Part shown: piece after piece, positions 8,441 through 17,475 of the stretch
Numbering within the stretch: position 1 is the stretch's first letter
Layout of the letters: each line of letters begins with the position of its first letter
Origin: Bacillus infantis
GTDB lineage: Bacteria; Bacillota; Bacilli; Bacillales; Cytobacillaceae
Length of the DNA: 64,000 bases
Assembly (NCBI RefSeq): GCF_020171945.1
Contig: NZ_JAIVAP010000003.1
Coordinates: 205,412 to 269,411 of the forward strand
Reading direction: 5' to 3'
Program-made: the position numbers and the translations under genes
Notes under the pieces: generated by a model
What the model was told of the DNA's origin: nothing
The model's database searches: none
What the model saw: only the letters and a program-made list of their open reading frames with translations

Positions 8441-8484
8441 GAAGAAAAGGCCGGAAAATGCAGGCTTCCGCATCTTTCGGCCTC
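8441..8484 (-). terminator. Terminator of hmoB
   Basis: Long imperfect hairpin: GAAG, AGGCCG and ATGC blocks pair with GCAT, CGGCCT and CTTC. On the minus strand it ends in CCTTTTCTTC. It lies 17 bases after the hmoB stop codon. Confidence 0.55.
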
Positions 8485-8500
8485 TTCTGATAACTAATGA

Positions 8501-9325
<825 letters not shown>

Positions 9326-10591
9326 GTGAAGAAAAATGTTTTATGGACAGCACTTATGTCGCTAATGCTTTTGCTATCGGCATGCGGGAATGACGAAAAA
9401 GCTTCAAACGAAAAAGAGCCGGAAAAGAAGGTTGAAGCTGAAGAAACAGATAATGCTGCCGCAGAGGAAGAAACTGATGAGTCGGAAGAAGTGGAAGAAG
9501 CTGAAGAAACGGCTGAAGGGGCAAGTGCCGAAGGAGAACTGCTTAACCCGAATATTGCCGAGGAATCAGAGGGCGATGCTGTTGTCATCTATACGAACAG
9601 TGCTCCTGGCTTTGTCCACGATATGAAAGGCTTCAAAGTCTCTGTGGATGAATATCAGATCGTTAAAGTGACAGATATGCACGAAGATGTCACCATCCCG
9701 TTCAATGATGAGATTGACGGGTATGTGATCACGGCTAAGGTTACAGTGGATAATGGCACTGACAAAGCAATGTATTACAATAATATGCACCGGATCCAGA
9801 CATCACATGAGCTGGACTGGTACCCATCAGACCCTACCTTTATCCTTGATGAGGACAAGGTTAAGTCGAAAAAAGAATCAGAAACAGGGAAATTCGCAGC
9901 CGGGGAAAAGGTAACAGGGCTGATTTCATTCACCCTGACAAATGCCGAATTCGATAAGCTTTCGACTGTAAAGCCGAAGTACATCATTGAAGGAGGAGCT
10001 GCAGACAACGACCAGTTCAAGGGTTCCATCCAGGGAAATGCCGTCTTTGACTTTGTCTACAGCAATGACCAGAAGAGTGCACTGGCAAGCGGGCCTTCAT
10101 TCTATCAGGATCGGCTGACGACCGATAATATGGCAGATAAACAGATGATTTTTGAAAAAGAGGGAATTGGCGAAACCCAGAAGATCGGCGATGTGAATGT
10201 AACACTTGAAGGGGTGCAATATACAGAAATTACCCCGACAGAGGCCAATAAGCCCCGCTTTGAGAATTTTGGCGACAATGGCATCGCAGCCCTGACAGTT
10301 AAATTCAAGATTGACAATCAATCTTCCGAGCCCCTCAGCATCTGGAATATCGGCTCCATCCTTTCTGTGGACGATGACCGTGCAAGGGTTCTGGCACAGG
10401 GCATGGTCGAACCGCGCGATCCGCAGACAATTGAAGCAGGAGCACAGGGCGAGAAGCTTCATGTCTTCTTATTCAGGAAAGATGAATTCGAACTCTTTAA
10501 AAAATTCAATCTGGAATTCGGCCCTTTCTATAACGAAGACGGCACAAAAGCATTCAAAGGAAGAACAGCTGAATTTACACTGCCGAGATAA
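9326..10591 (+). CDS. Secreted lipoprotein, DUF5068-like
   Basis: Protein of about 421 residues with a lipoprotein signal ending LLLSAC, so Cys20 is the predicted lipidated residue. Residues 22-75 form a low-complexity Glu/Lys/Ala linker (long runs of EE, EA, EET), followed by two beta-rich halves beginning YTNSAPGFVHDMKGFKVSV and IGETQKIGDVNVTLEGVQY. Both halves look like the DUF5068/DUF4352 immunoglobulin-like modules of Bacillus lipoproteins. The frame opens at TTG 9314, but GTG 9326 gives a normal lipoprotein signal. It is probably anchored to the outer face of the membrane; role unknown. A terminator follows. Confidence 0.75.
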   Translation: MKKNVLWTALMSLMLLLSACGNDEKASNEKEPEKKVEAEETDNAAAEEETDESEEVEEAEETAEGASAEGELLNPNIAEESEGDAVVIYTNSAPGFVHDMKGFKVSVDEYQIVKVTDMHEDVTIPFNDEIDGYVITAKVTVDNGTDKAMYYNNMHRIQTSHELDWYPSDPTFILDEDKVKSKKESETGKFAAGEKVTGLISFTLTNAEFDKLSTVKPKYIIEGGAADNDQFKGSIQGNAVFDFVYSNDQKSALASGPSFYQDRLTTDNMADKQMIFEKEGIGETQKIGDVNVTLEGVQYTEITPTEANKPRFENFGDNGIAALTVKFKIDNQSSEPLSIWNIGSILSVDDDRARVLAQGMVEPRDPQTIEAGAQGEKLHVFLFRKDEFELFKKFNLEFGPFYNEDGTKAFKGRTAEFTLPR

Positions 10592-10637
10592 AAGATGGCT
10601 TGCGCCGGGTTCAATCTGCAGTTTGCAGACCAAAAGG

Positions 10638-10669
10638 GGTACGGAATGAGAGGGTTCCGTGCCTTTTTT
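10638..10669 (+). terminator. Terminator after the lipoprotein gene
   Basis: Stem GGTACGGAA/TTCCGTGCC (one G-T pair), eight-base loop, then TTTTTT. Confidence 0.88.
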
Positions 10670-10730
10670 GTTTCTTTTTTTGCACTTATTAGATTGTTTG
10701 GGGTTCATTGCTATTCGAGTTCAAGAACCT

Positions 10731-10860
10731 GTTGATTGGAGTGCAAGGCACGAAGACTCCTGCGGATTGCAGCGGAAGAGTTGAGACCCCACAGCCGCTT
10801 GCGGCGAAGGAGGCTCAACTCCGCCCCGCGGAAAGCGAAGTGCCTGGAACGGAGATCAAC
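10731..10860. repeat. MITE-like intergenic repeat, copy 1 of 2
   Basis: A 130-base GC-rich element with imperfect inverted ends (GTTGATTGGAGTGCAAGGCAC at the left, GTGCCTGGAACGGAGATCAAC at the right). It closely matches 47984-48112; shared blocks include GACTCCTGCGG, GAGGCTCA and CGCCCCGCGGAAAGCGAAG. No coding capacity. It occupies the 490-base gap between the lipoprotein gene and hemE, and the remaining 220 bases are AT-rich and presumably hold the hemE promoter. Confidence 0.85.
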
Positions 10861-11082
10861 ACCCCATTTGTAAATAGAAATGATTTTTGTAATGCAATAT
10901 GTTTTTGCTTTTTCTCTTTTAAGGCAAATTTTCGACATTTCCCCAGCCAATCTATACAACCTATCATGAAACCGCTATAGTGAAAGGGGCAATATGCCTT
11001 TATACATACCGAGATTTCTAATTTCCAGAAAGATATATTACAATAAACAAACAGAAGAGTACTGAAAGGTGGATACAGTTTT

Positions 11083-12129
11083 ATGGCAAAACAGATAGAT
11101 GAAACATTTTTAAAAGCCGCGCGCGGAGAAAAAACAGACCGGGTGCCTGTATGGTATATGCGGCAGGCTGGCAGATCCCAGCCCGAGTACCGCGCCATCA
11201 AAGAGAAATACTCCTTATTCGAAATAACACATCAGCCTGAACTATGTGCTTATGTAACAAGCCTGCCGGTTGAAAACTACGGAGTGGATGCAGCGATCCT
11301 TTACAAAGACATCATGACGCCGCTGCCGGCCATCGGAGTGGACGTGGATATTAAAACAGGCATCGGTCCGGTCATTTCCAATCCGGTCCGCTCGCTCTCA
11401 GATGTTGAGAAACTGGGGGAACTTCATCCTGAACAGGATATTCCTTATGTCCTTGACACAATCAAGCTCTTAACAGAAGAACAGCTGACAGTTCCTTTGA
11501 TCGGCTTCTCCGGCGCACCATTCACAATCGCCAGCTATATGATCGAAGGCGGTCCTTCAAAGAATTACAATAAAACAAAGGCTTTCATGTATTCTGAGCC
11601 GCAAGCATGGTTCGCGCTGATGGACAAGCTTGCCGACACGATCATCGTTTATGTAAAAGCACAAATCAAGGCTGGCGCAAAAGCTATCCAGCTTTTCGAT
11701 TCCTGGGTAGGGGCACTCAATGTGGCTGATTACCGCTGCTTCATCAAACCGGTTATGGAACGGATCTTCACAGCTCTTAAAGAAGAAAATGTGCCTTTGA
11801 TCATGTTTGGTGTCGGCGCAAGCCACCTGGCCATGGAGTGGCATGACCTTCCCCTGGACGTAGTCGGACTGGATTGGAGGCTTCCAATCAGCGAGGCAAG
11901 GGAGATGGGCATCAAGAAAACAGTCATGGGCAATCTTGATCCTGCCATTTTGCTTGCTCCATGGGAAGTAATTGAAGAGAGAGCCAGGGAAATCCTCGAC
12001 CAGGGCATGCAGCAGCCAGGCTATATTTTCAATCTTGGCCACGGCGTCTTCCCGTCTGTCAACCCTGATACATTGAAAAAGCTGACTGGCTTTATCCACG
12101 ATTACTCGGCTTTCAAGCTTGCTGAGTAA
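11083..12129 (+). CDS. hemE: Uroporphyrinogen III decarboxylase
   Basis: Full-length enzyme (348 residues) that removes four carboxyls from uroporphyrinogen III to make coproporphyrinogen III, in the cytoplasm. The N-terminal signature [18 protein letters not shown] supplies the substrate-binding arginines. [14 protein letters not shown] holds the catalytic Asp region, [17 protein letters not shown] is the second family signature, and [12 protein letters not shown] closes the barrel. AAAGGTGG precedes the ATG. It is 84 bases upstream of hemH, which suggests a hemEH operon. Confidence 0.97.
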   Translation: MAKQIDETFLKAARGEKTDRVPVWYMRQAGRSQPEYRAIKEKYSLFEITHQPELCAYVTSLPVENYGVDAAILYKDIMTPLPAIGVDVDIKTGIGPVISNPVRSLSDVEKLGELHPEQDIPYVLDTIKLLTEEQLTVPLIGFSGAPFTIASYMIEGGPSKNYNKTKAFMYSEPQAWFALMDKLADTIIVYVKAQIKAGAKAIQLFDSWVGALNVADYRCFIKPVMERIFTALKEENVPLIMFGVGASHLAMEWHDLPLDVVGLDWRLPISEAREMGIKKTVMGNLDPAILLAPWEVIEERAREILDQGMQQPGYIFNLGHGVFPSVNPDTLKKLTGFIHDYSAFKLAE

Positions 12130-12213
12130 TTCCTGAGCATTTGATTTTGTATTGAGCCGGGTTTTTGGCACAATAAGTGACTAGAGACATGATTATAAAG
12201 AGGTGTAAATATA

Positions 12214-13146
12214 ATGCCGAAAAAGAAAATGGGCCTGCTTGTCATGGCCTACGGAACCCCATATAAAGAAGAGGATATTGAGCGCTATTATACCCATATC
12301 CGCCATGGAAGAAAGCCTTCTGATGAAATGCTCGAAGATCTGCGGAGCCGATATGAAGCAATCGGCGGGATTTCCCCGCTTGCCAGGATTACACAGGAGC
12401 AGGGTGAAAAGCTTGAGCAGCACCTCAACAGTATCCAGGATGAGATCGAATTCAAGATGTATCTCGGCTTGAAGCATATCGAACCTTTTGTCGAGGACGC
12501 TGTGAAGAGCATGCATGAGGACGGAATCACAGAAGCTGTAAGCATCGTGCTTGCTCCGCATTTTTCAACCTTTAGCGTAAAATCGTATAATGGCCGTGCA
12601 AAGGAAGAAGCTGAAAAGCTTGGCGGCCTGACGATTACTTCTGTAGAAAGCTGGTACCAAGAACCGAAATTTATCGGCTATTGGGCAGAAAAAGTGAAGG
12701 AAGCCTTCGCATCCATGCCTTCCGATGAGAAAGACAATGCTGTGCTGATCGTATCAGCGCACAGCCTGCCAGAGAAAATTCTCCAGTCTGGCGACCCTTA
12801 CCCTAACCAGCTGAAGGAAACTGCAGATCTGATCGCTGAACAGGCGGGAATAGAAAATTATGAGGTCGGCTGGCAGAGTGCCGGGAATACTCCTGAGCCA
12901 TGGCTTGGACCGGATGTCCAGGACCTGACGCGCGACTTATATAATGAAAAAGGCTATAAAGCATTCGTCTATACACCAGTCGGTTTTGTGGCAGACCACC
13001 TTGAAGTTTTATATGACAATGACTATGAGTGCAAAGTCGTGACAGAGGAAATCGGCGCAAGCTATTATCGCCCGGAGATGCCAAATTCACAGCCTGAGTT
13101 CATTGATGCAATGGCATCAGCTGTACTCAGGAAGCTTTCAGAATAG
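12214..13146 (+). CDS. hemH: Coproporphyrin/protoporphyrin ferrochelatase
   Basis: Protein of 310 residues, the normal length for Bacillus ferrochelatase (now often CpfC), which in Gram-positives inserts iron into coproporphyrin III. The metal-site histidine is in [11 protein letters not shown] and the catalytic glutamate in [27 protein letters not shown] is the C-terminal signature. AGAGGTG precedes the ATG. In B. subtilis hemE-hemH is followed directly by hemY; here a terminator and the unrelated yhgD gene follow, so the coproporphyrinogen oxidase must be encoded elsewhere. Confidence 0.96.
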   Translation: MPKKKMGLLVMAYGTPYKEEDIERYYTHIRHGRKPSDEMLEDLRSRYEAIGGISPLARITQEQGEKLEQHLNSIQDEIEFKMYLGLKHIEPFVEDAVKSMHEDGITEAVSIVLAPHFSTFSVKSYNGRAKEEAEKLGGLTITSVESWYQEPKFIGYWAEKVKEAFASMPSDEKDNAVLIVSAHSLPEKILQSGDPYPNQLKETADLIAEQAGIENYEVGWQSAGNTPEPWLGPDVQDLTRDLYNEKGYKAFVYTPVGFVADHLEVLYDNDYECKVVTEEIGASYYRPEMPNSQPEFIDAMASAVLRKLSE

Positions 13147-13153
13147 CAGAGTG

Positions 13154-13193
13154 AGAAGGAGTCCTGCCTTTTAGTGCAGGGCTCTTCTTTAGT
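13154..13193 (+). terminator. Terminator of hemEH
   Basis: Stem AGAAGGAGTCCTGC against GCAGGGCTCTTCT with a small bulge, then TTTAG. It lies eight bases after the hemH stop. Confidence 0.7.
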
Positions 13194-13250
13194 GTCTGAT
13201 TATTTTCTTCTTGCGGCCAAAGTGATAAATAAATTATTAGCCAGGAAGCC

Positions 13251-13279
13251 TTGCAAGAGCTGCTGACATATGCTATCAT
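13251..13279 (+). promoter_or_regulatory. Likely sigma-A promoter of yhgD
   Basis: TTGCAA (13251-13256) and TATCAT (13274-13279) separated by 17 bases, with the operator-like sequence immediately downstream. Confidence 0.55.
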
Positions 13280-13285
13280 TATTTT

Positions 13286-13317
13286 TGTTCAAATTGACCA
13301 AAATGTTCACTTAGTCA
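13286..13317 (+). promoter_or_regulatory. Operator-like site upstream of yhgD
   Basis: Contains TTGAC, 15 bases, then GTCA (13294-13317), preceded by TTGTTCAAAT. The same TTGAC-N15-GTCA layout recurs before yhgE (13949-13973), and TTGTTCAAAT recurs there on the opposite strand. Its placement right after the promoter and before the regulator gene suggests autoregulation by YhgD. Confidence 0.6.
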
Positions 13318-13342
13318 TTTTTTTACGAATCGAGGTGTATAG

Positions 13343-13915
13343 ATGGCTGTAGACCGGAAGCAATTAATCATTGAAGCTGCCAATAAATCATTCTCTCTGT
13401 TTGGCTATAAAGCGACCACTATGGATCAGGTGGCCAAGATTGCGAATGTCGGCAAAGGTACGATCTACACATTTTTTAAGAATAAAGAGGAATTATTCGA
13501 TGAAATCATTTCAACGCTCATCAAGGAAATGAAAATTGCAGCGGACGAATCTATGAATCCTTCTTTATCTTTCCATGAAAATGTCCATCGAGCCTTATAT
13601 GGGATCCTTGAGTTCAGATTGTCTCACCAGCTGACCATCAAGCTTTTTCAGGAAGAAAAGGAAATGGGTACTCCTGCAGTAATGGAGGTAATGGAGAGGC
13701 TTGAAAAATCAATTCTTTCTTATATTAAAGAAAAAGTTGCCGAAGCTGTGAAAAAAGGCGAGATAGTCGACTGCGATCCTGAGCTGACTGCCTTTATCAT
13801 GTTCAAGCTCTATATCGCCTTGATCTTTGATTGGGAAAAGCAGCATAAGCCTCTGGAAAAAGAGGAAATTGCCAAGCTCTTTGAGCAATACCTGTTTAAA
13901 GGATTATCTAACTGA
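13343..13915 (+). CDS. yhgD: TetR-family regulator YhgD
   Basis: Protein of 190 residues. The N-terminal TetR DNA-binding domain (about 8-55) includes ANKSFSLFGYKATTMDQVAKIANVGKGTIYTFF split over helices 1-3, with GKGTIYTFFKNKEEL as the recognition helix and helix 4. The rest is an alpha-helical ligand/dimerisation domain. Position and neighbours match B. subtilis yhgD, which precedes yhgE. The paired operator-like sequences before yhgD and before yhgE suggest that it represses both. GAGGTG lies before the ATG. A hairpin overlaps the end of the gene. Confidence 0.88.
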   Translation: MAVDRKQLIIEAANKSFSLFGYKATTMDQVAKIANVGKGTIYTFFKNKEELFDEIISTLIKEMKIAADESMNPSLSFHENVHRALYGILEFRLSHQLTIKLFQEEKEMGTPAVMEVMERLEKSILSYIKEKVAEAVKKGEIVDCDPELTAFIMFKLYIALIFDWEKQHKPLEKEEIAKLFEQYLFKGLSN

Positions 13916-13940
13916 CTTAAACGGATAATCCTTGTTTTAT
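13899..13940 (+). terminator. Hairpin overlapping the yhgD 3' end
   Basis: AAGGATTATC pairs with GATAATCCTT across a 15-base loop that includes the stop codon; GTTTTAT follows. A weak intrinsic terminator that would separate yhgD from yhgE. Confidence 0.5.
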
Positions 13941-13948
13941 GAATAAAA

Positions 13949-13973
13949 TTGACCATTTGAACAAAACAGTCAA
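13949..13973 (+). promoter_or_regulatory. Operator-like site upstream of yhgE
   Basis: TTGAC, 15 bases, GTCAA: the same layout as the site upstream of yhgD, 21 bases before the yhgE start codon. On the minus strand it includes TTGTTCAAAT, identical to part of the first site. Confidence 0.6.
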
Positions 13974-13993
13974 TCGTACAGGAGGATATATAA

Positions 13994-16153
13994 ATGAAGA
14001 ATAGACTATTCAGGAATGAGTTTTCAGCTATTTTTAAAAACAAAAAACTGCTGATCCCGATTATTGCTGTCCTGTTCATTCCTGTGCTTTACAGCGGAAT
14101 GTTCCTGTGGGCTTTCTGGGATCCTTATGATCATCTTTCCGACCTGCCTGTCGCAGTAGTCAATGAAGACAAAGGGGCAGAATTCGAAGGGAAAGAGCTT
14201 CAGCTCGGGGACGAACTGATATCTAATTTAAAAGATAGCGCTGATTTTAATTTTCAGTTTGTTACTAAAGAGGAAGGCTATAAAGATCTGGAAAAGGAGA
14301 AGTATTATATCCTCGTAGAGGTTCCTGAGGACTTTTCAGAGAATGCGACAACTCTTTTGGATGAAGATCCGAAAAAACTGAATTTGATTTATGTTCCAAA
14401 CGAAAGCTACAACTTCCTATCTTCACAGATCGGAGGTACAGCGATTGAAAAGATTAAAGCTTCTCTTTCTGAAAAAATTACCGAAACATATGCCGAAACA
14501 ATGTTTGATAAAATTGGCGACATGACAGACGGCCTGGTGCAGGCGAGCGATGGGGCAGGGAAACTTGACGAAGGTGCCCGGGAGCTTAAATCAGGATCAC
14601 AGGAGCTGAAAAATAAGCTCGGTGAATTGGCTGGGAAGTCTGTTGAATTTGACAGTGGCGTCAGCCAGGTAAACAAGGGATCCCGAGACCTGGCAGCTGG
14701 TGCAAAGGATTTGGACTCCGGCCTTGGACAGCTCCAGGCAGGCCACCAGAAATTAGAATCTGCGGCTAAGGAACTGCAGGCTGGGAATCAGGAAGCAGCT
14801 GCAGGAGCCGCAAAGCTGAATGATGGAATTCAGCAGGTACAGGGTAAAGTCCCTGCTCTTGTCCAGGGAGGAGAACAGCTCCAGGGCGGTGCAGCCACAC
14901 TTTCAGGTTCGCTGGCTCAATGGCAGACAGAAGCTGCTAAAGTCAGCGGGGGGATGTCCCAGCTTCAGCAAAAGCTTGGGGCAGTCCTGCAGCAGATGCC
15001 GGAGGATTCTCCTGAAAGACAAGAGCTGCAAGCGGCATTGGGCCAGCTGGCAGCAGGTACATCTCAGCTTGCAGAATCTGCAGGTCAGCTATCCGGCGGA
15101 GCCCAGCAGCTGTCAGAAAAGATCGGCAGCCTTTCTGAAGGGCAGAAGCAATTGCAGCAGGGAATTGATTCTCTAGCAGCAGGAAGCTCTTCACTTGCAC
15201 AAGGAACAGCCAAGATTCAAAACGGCGAGGAGCAGTTTATCGCCGGCATGAATGAATACAGCCAGAAATTTGCTTCAGCAAAAGCAGGCTCAGCACAGCT
15301 GGCAGCAGGTAGCACAGAGCTTTCCGGCGGTCTCGGCAAGCTGGCTGATGGCTCAGGCGCCCTGAAAGAAGGCGCTGGAAAGCTGTCTGAAGGGGCCGGC
15401 AAAGTGGCAGAAGGAAATTCAGCATTGTCCGAAGGTTCAGCTGAGCTTGCAGGCAAACTGAAGGATGGAGCTGAGGAAGCTTCATCTGTAAGTGCAGATG
15501 ACAAAACCTACAATATGATTGCCGAACCTGTTCAGGTGAAAAATGAAAAAATCAATGAAGTGCCTAACTACGGAACCGGCTTTACGCCATACTTCCTTTC
15601 ATTGGGCTTGTTCGTCGGAGCTCTGCTTCTATCCATCGTATTCCCGCTCAGGGAGCCGGCATCGGTCCCTGGAAACGGCCTGAGCTGGTTTGCAGCCAAA
15701 TTCGGCGTCCTTGCAGCAGCAGGCATCATCCAGGCGCTTATCGCTTCATGGATCCTGCTTTCGGGACTGGGGCTTGAAGTTCAGAGCATCCCATTATTCA
15801 TTCTGTTCAATATCATTACAAGCCTGACTTTCATGGCGCTGATTCAATTCTTTGTCACAGCGCTTGGAGATCCGGGAAGATTTATTGCCATTCTTATACT
15901 CATCCTGCAGCTGACTACAAGTGCAGGCACCTTCCCGCTTGAACTGATCCCAGGCTTCCTGCAGCATTTTAATGCATTGCTGCCGATGACCTATTCAGTT
16001 GCAGGCCTGAAGGCTGTGGCATCAAGCGGCGACTTTGCCTTCATGTGGCATAATGCAGCCATCCTGCTTGGCTTTATGCTCGTATTCATTGCAGGCACGA
16101 TTACTTATTTCAGTAGCATGCATAAAAGAAAGTACGCAGCAATCGCAGAATAA
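13994..16153 (+). CDS. yhgE: YhgE/Pip-type membrane protein (ABC-2-like permease with long extracellular repeat domain)
   Basis: Protein of 719 residues. One N-terminal helix (about 15-37) is followed by a long external region, then five helices (about 530-705). The Pip N-domain includes LSDLPVAVVNEDKGAEF. Residues 180-500 are built of short repeats of the kind LxxGxxxLxxG (for example KLSEGAGKVAEGNSAL), predicted to form long coiled coils. The family is known from the lactococcal phage-infection protein Pip and from YhgE in B. subtilis. The membrane part resembles ABC-2 permeases, so an export or envelope-remodelling role is possible but unproven. AGGAGG precedes the ATG. Probably repressed by YhgD. 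Confidence 0.88.
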   Translation: MKNRLFRNEFSAIFKNKKLLIPIIAVLFIPVLYSGMFLWAFWDPYDHLSDLPVAVVNEDKGAEFEGKELQLGDELISNLKDSADFNFQFVTKEEGYKDLEKEKYYILVEVPEDFSENATTLLDEDPKKLNLIYVPNESYNFLSSQIGGTAIEKIKASLSEKITETYAETMFDKIGDMTDGLVQASDGAGKLDEGARELKSGSQELKNKLGELAGKSVEFDSGVSQVNKGSRDLAAGAKDLDSGLGQLQAGHQKLESAAKELQAGNQEAAAGAAKLNDGIQQVQGKVPALVQGGEQLQGGAATLSGSLAQWQTEAAKVSGGMSQLQQKLGAVLQQMPEDSPERQELQAALGQLAAGTSQLAESAGQLSGGAQQLSEKIGSLSEGQKQLQQGIDSLAAGSSSLAQGTAKIQNGEEQFIAGMNEYSQKFASAKAGSAQLAAGSTELSGGLGKLADGSGALKEGAGKLSEGAGKVAEGNSALSEGSAELAGKLKDGAEEASSVSADDKTYNMIAEPVQVKNEKINEVPNYGTGFTPYFLSLGLFVGALLLSIVFPLREPASVPGNGLSWFAAKFGVLAAAGIIQALIASWILLSGLGLEVQSIPLFILFNIITSLTFMALIQFFVTALGDPGRFIAILILILQLTTSAGTFPLELIPGFLQHFNALLPMTYSVAGLKAVASSGDFAFMWHNAAILLGFMLVFIAGTITYFSSMHKRKYAAIAE

Positions 16154-16167
16154 TAGAGCAGAGAAAA

Positions 16168-16193
16168 GACCCGGCCAGCGGCCGGGTCTTTTT
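16168..16193 (+). terminator. Terminator of yhgE
   Basis: Perfect nine-base-pair stem GACCCGGCC/GGCCGGGTC, loop AGC, then TTTTTC. Confidence 0.93.
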
Positions 16194-16230
16194 CATAAAA
16201 TAAGAAAGTATATTTTTTTAACTTCGATTA

Positions 16231-16411
16231 CTGTCCAGCAGCTGCGCCTGCCCCTCGAGGTCACAAGCCGAACCTCCCAAAAAGGCAAAGAACGCCTTTC
16301 CGGGATGATCGTCTTGAGGCCCACAGGAAGCTGGTCATGCAGACGTTGCCACAGGACGTGGCGTTCTTAGTCTGCGTTCCTTAAGGGTGAGCAAGGCGCT
16401 TGCGCTTTTCT
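16231..16411. repeat. Dispersed intergenic repeat with CCCCTCGAGGTC core, copy 1
   Basis: Starts CTGTCCAGC, contains CCCCTCGAGGTC and ends GAGCAAGGCGCTTGCGCTTTTC. A related but shorter copy lies at 38421-38546 with TTGTCCAGC, CCCCTCGAGGTC and GAGCAAGG followed by CGCTTTTC. The middle 100 bases differ between copies. It fills most of the gap between yhgE and yhfH and does not code. Confidence 0.65.
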
Positions 16412-16432
16412 TATAATTTTATAGAATACAAG

Positions 16433-16561
16433 TCAGTTCAAGTCAAGACACTTATCACATTTGTTCCCATAGCATTCGTGCTGCTCATCAATGGAGCTGC
16501 CGCACTCCGAACATTGTTTTGCTGGCAAATTCCTGAAAAATTCCACGATATTTTCTAGCAT
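16433..16561 (-). CDS. yhfH: YhfH-type small zinc-finger-like protein
   Basis: A 42-residue protein beginning MLENIVEFFRNLPAKQC. Five cysteines are arranged CxxC (17, 20), C30, CxxC (35, 38), with His28, so a zinc site is likely. Sequence and size match the tiny YhfH proteins of Bacillus, and B. subtilis yhfH is likewise next to yhfI. GGGAGG lies eight bases before the ATG. It is divergent from yhfI. Function unknown. Confidence 0.85.
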   Translation of the reverse strand: MLENIVEFFRNLPAKQCSECGSSIDEQHECYGNKCDKCLDLN

Positions 16562-16723
16562 TCTGTCAGCCTCCCGGGTTATGTGTTTGTGTTTCTGTAT
16601 TTACATTGTATTATAACAGTATTTTTTAGTCAACAACTGTATCAATACAATTTTAAAAAAATGAAAAAATAGGCATAATCGATTATAGTGTTATTAGGGA
16701 TTCGGAAAAAGGAGGACTGTTCT

Positions 16724-17458
16724 ATGAAATTAACTGTTATAGGGCCCTGGGGAGGTTATCCTAAGGCAAATGAGGCCAGTGCCGGCTATCTTCTCGAGCA
16801 TAATGGCTTCCGCCTGCTTGTGGACTGCGGCAGCGGAGTACTGTCGAAAATGCAGCAGCTCATCCAGCCGGAGGAGCTTGATGCGGTCATCATCTCCCAT
16901 TATCATCCTGACCACATCGCAGATATAGGGGTATTGCAGCATGCCCGGCTGATACAGGGCTTTCTTGGGAAAAAGATGGATACCCTGCCGATCTATGCCC
17001 ACAGGGAAAACCCTCAGGAGTTCTCTAAGCTTAACTATAAGGATATTACAGCAGGGAAAGAGTATAAGGCGGACGATGGATTGGCCCTCGGCCCCTTTAC
17101 GATCACATTTTTAAAAACAGACCATCCAGCGCCCTGCTATGCAATGCGGTTTGAAGCAGAAGGCAAAGCAATGGTGTATACAGCCGATACTTCCTATAAA
17201 GAAGAGCTGGCTGCTTTTGCATCCGGTGCCTCCCTGCTTGTCAGCGAGTGTAATTTTTACGGTAATCAGAATGGAAAGAATGCAGGGCACATGAACAGCT
17301 ATGATGCCGGCAGGCTTGCTGAAAAAGCGGGCGCGGAACAGCTTGTCCTGACCCATCTTCCGCATTATGGCGAGCTATCACAGCTGGCTGATGAGTCAGC
17401 CAGGGAATACAGCGGCCCAGTCCGCCTGGCTGCATTCAATGATACGTATACTATCTAA
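16724..17458 (+). CDS. yhfI: Metallo-beta-lactamase-fold hydrolase YhfI
   Basis: Protein of 244 residues with the two-metal site motif SHYHPDHIADIG (His59, His61, Asp63, His64), a further Asp in YTADTSY and His in LTHLPHYG. This arrangement resembles the RNase Z/phosphodiesterase branch of the superfamily, so a phosphodiester or cyclic-nucleotide substrate is possible, but none is established. The open frame begins at GTG 16688; GGAGG at 16711-16715 selects ATG 16724. It lies 17 bases before lplJ, so the two are co-transcribed, the same order as in B. subtilis. Confidence 0.88.
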   Translation: MKLTVIGPWGGYPKANEASAGYLLEHNGFRLLVDCGSGVLSKMQQLIQPEELDAVIISHYHPDHIADIGVLQHARLIQGFLGKKMDTLPIYAHRENPQEFSKLNYKDITAGKEYKADDGLALGPFTITFLKTDHPAPCYAMRFEAEGKAMVYTADTSYKEELAAFASGASLLVSECNFYGNQNGKNAGHMNSYDAGRLAEKAGAEQLVLTHLPHYGELSQLADESAREYSGPVRLAAFNDTYTI

Positions 17459-17475
17459 AACAAAGGAGAATCATC

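Noticed and set aside
10708-10980. 90-codon plus-strand frame
   Set aside because: It lies across the MITE-like repeat and has no ribosome site.
16035-16370. 111-codon plus-strand frame
   Set aside because: It overlaps the end of yhgE, a terminator and a dispersed repeat, and has non-protein composition.
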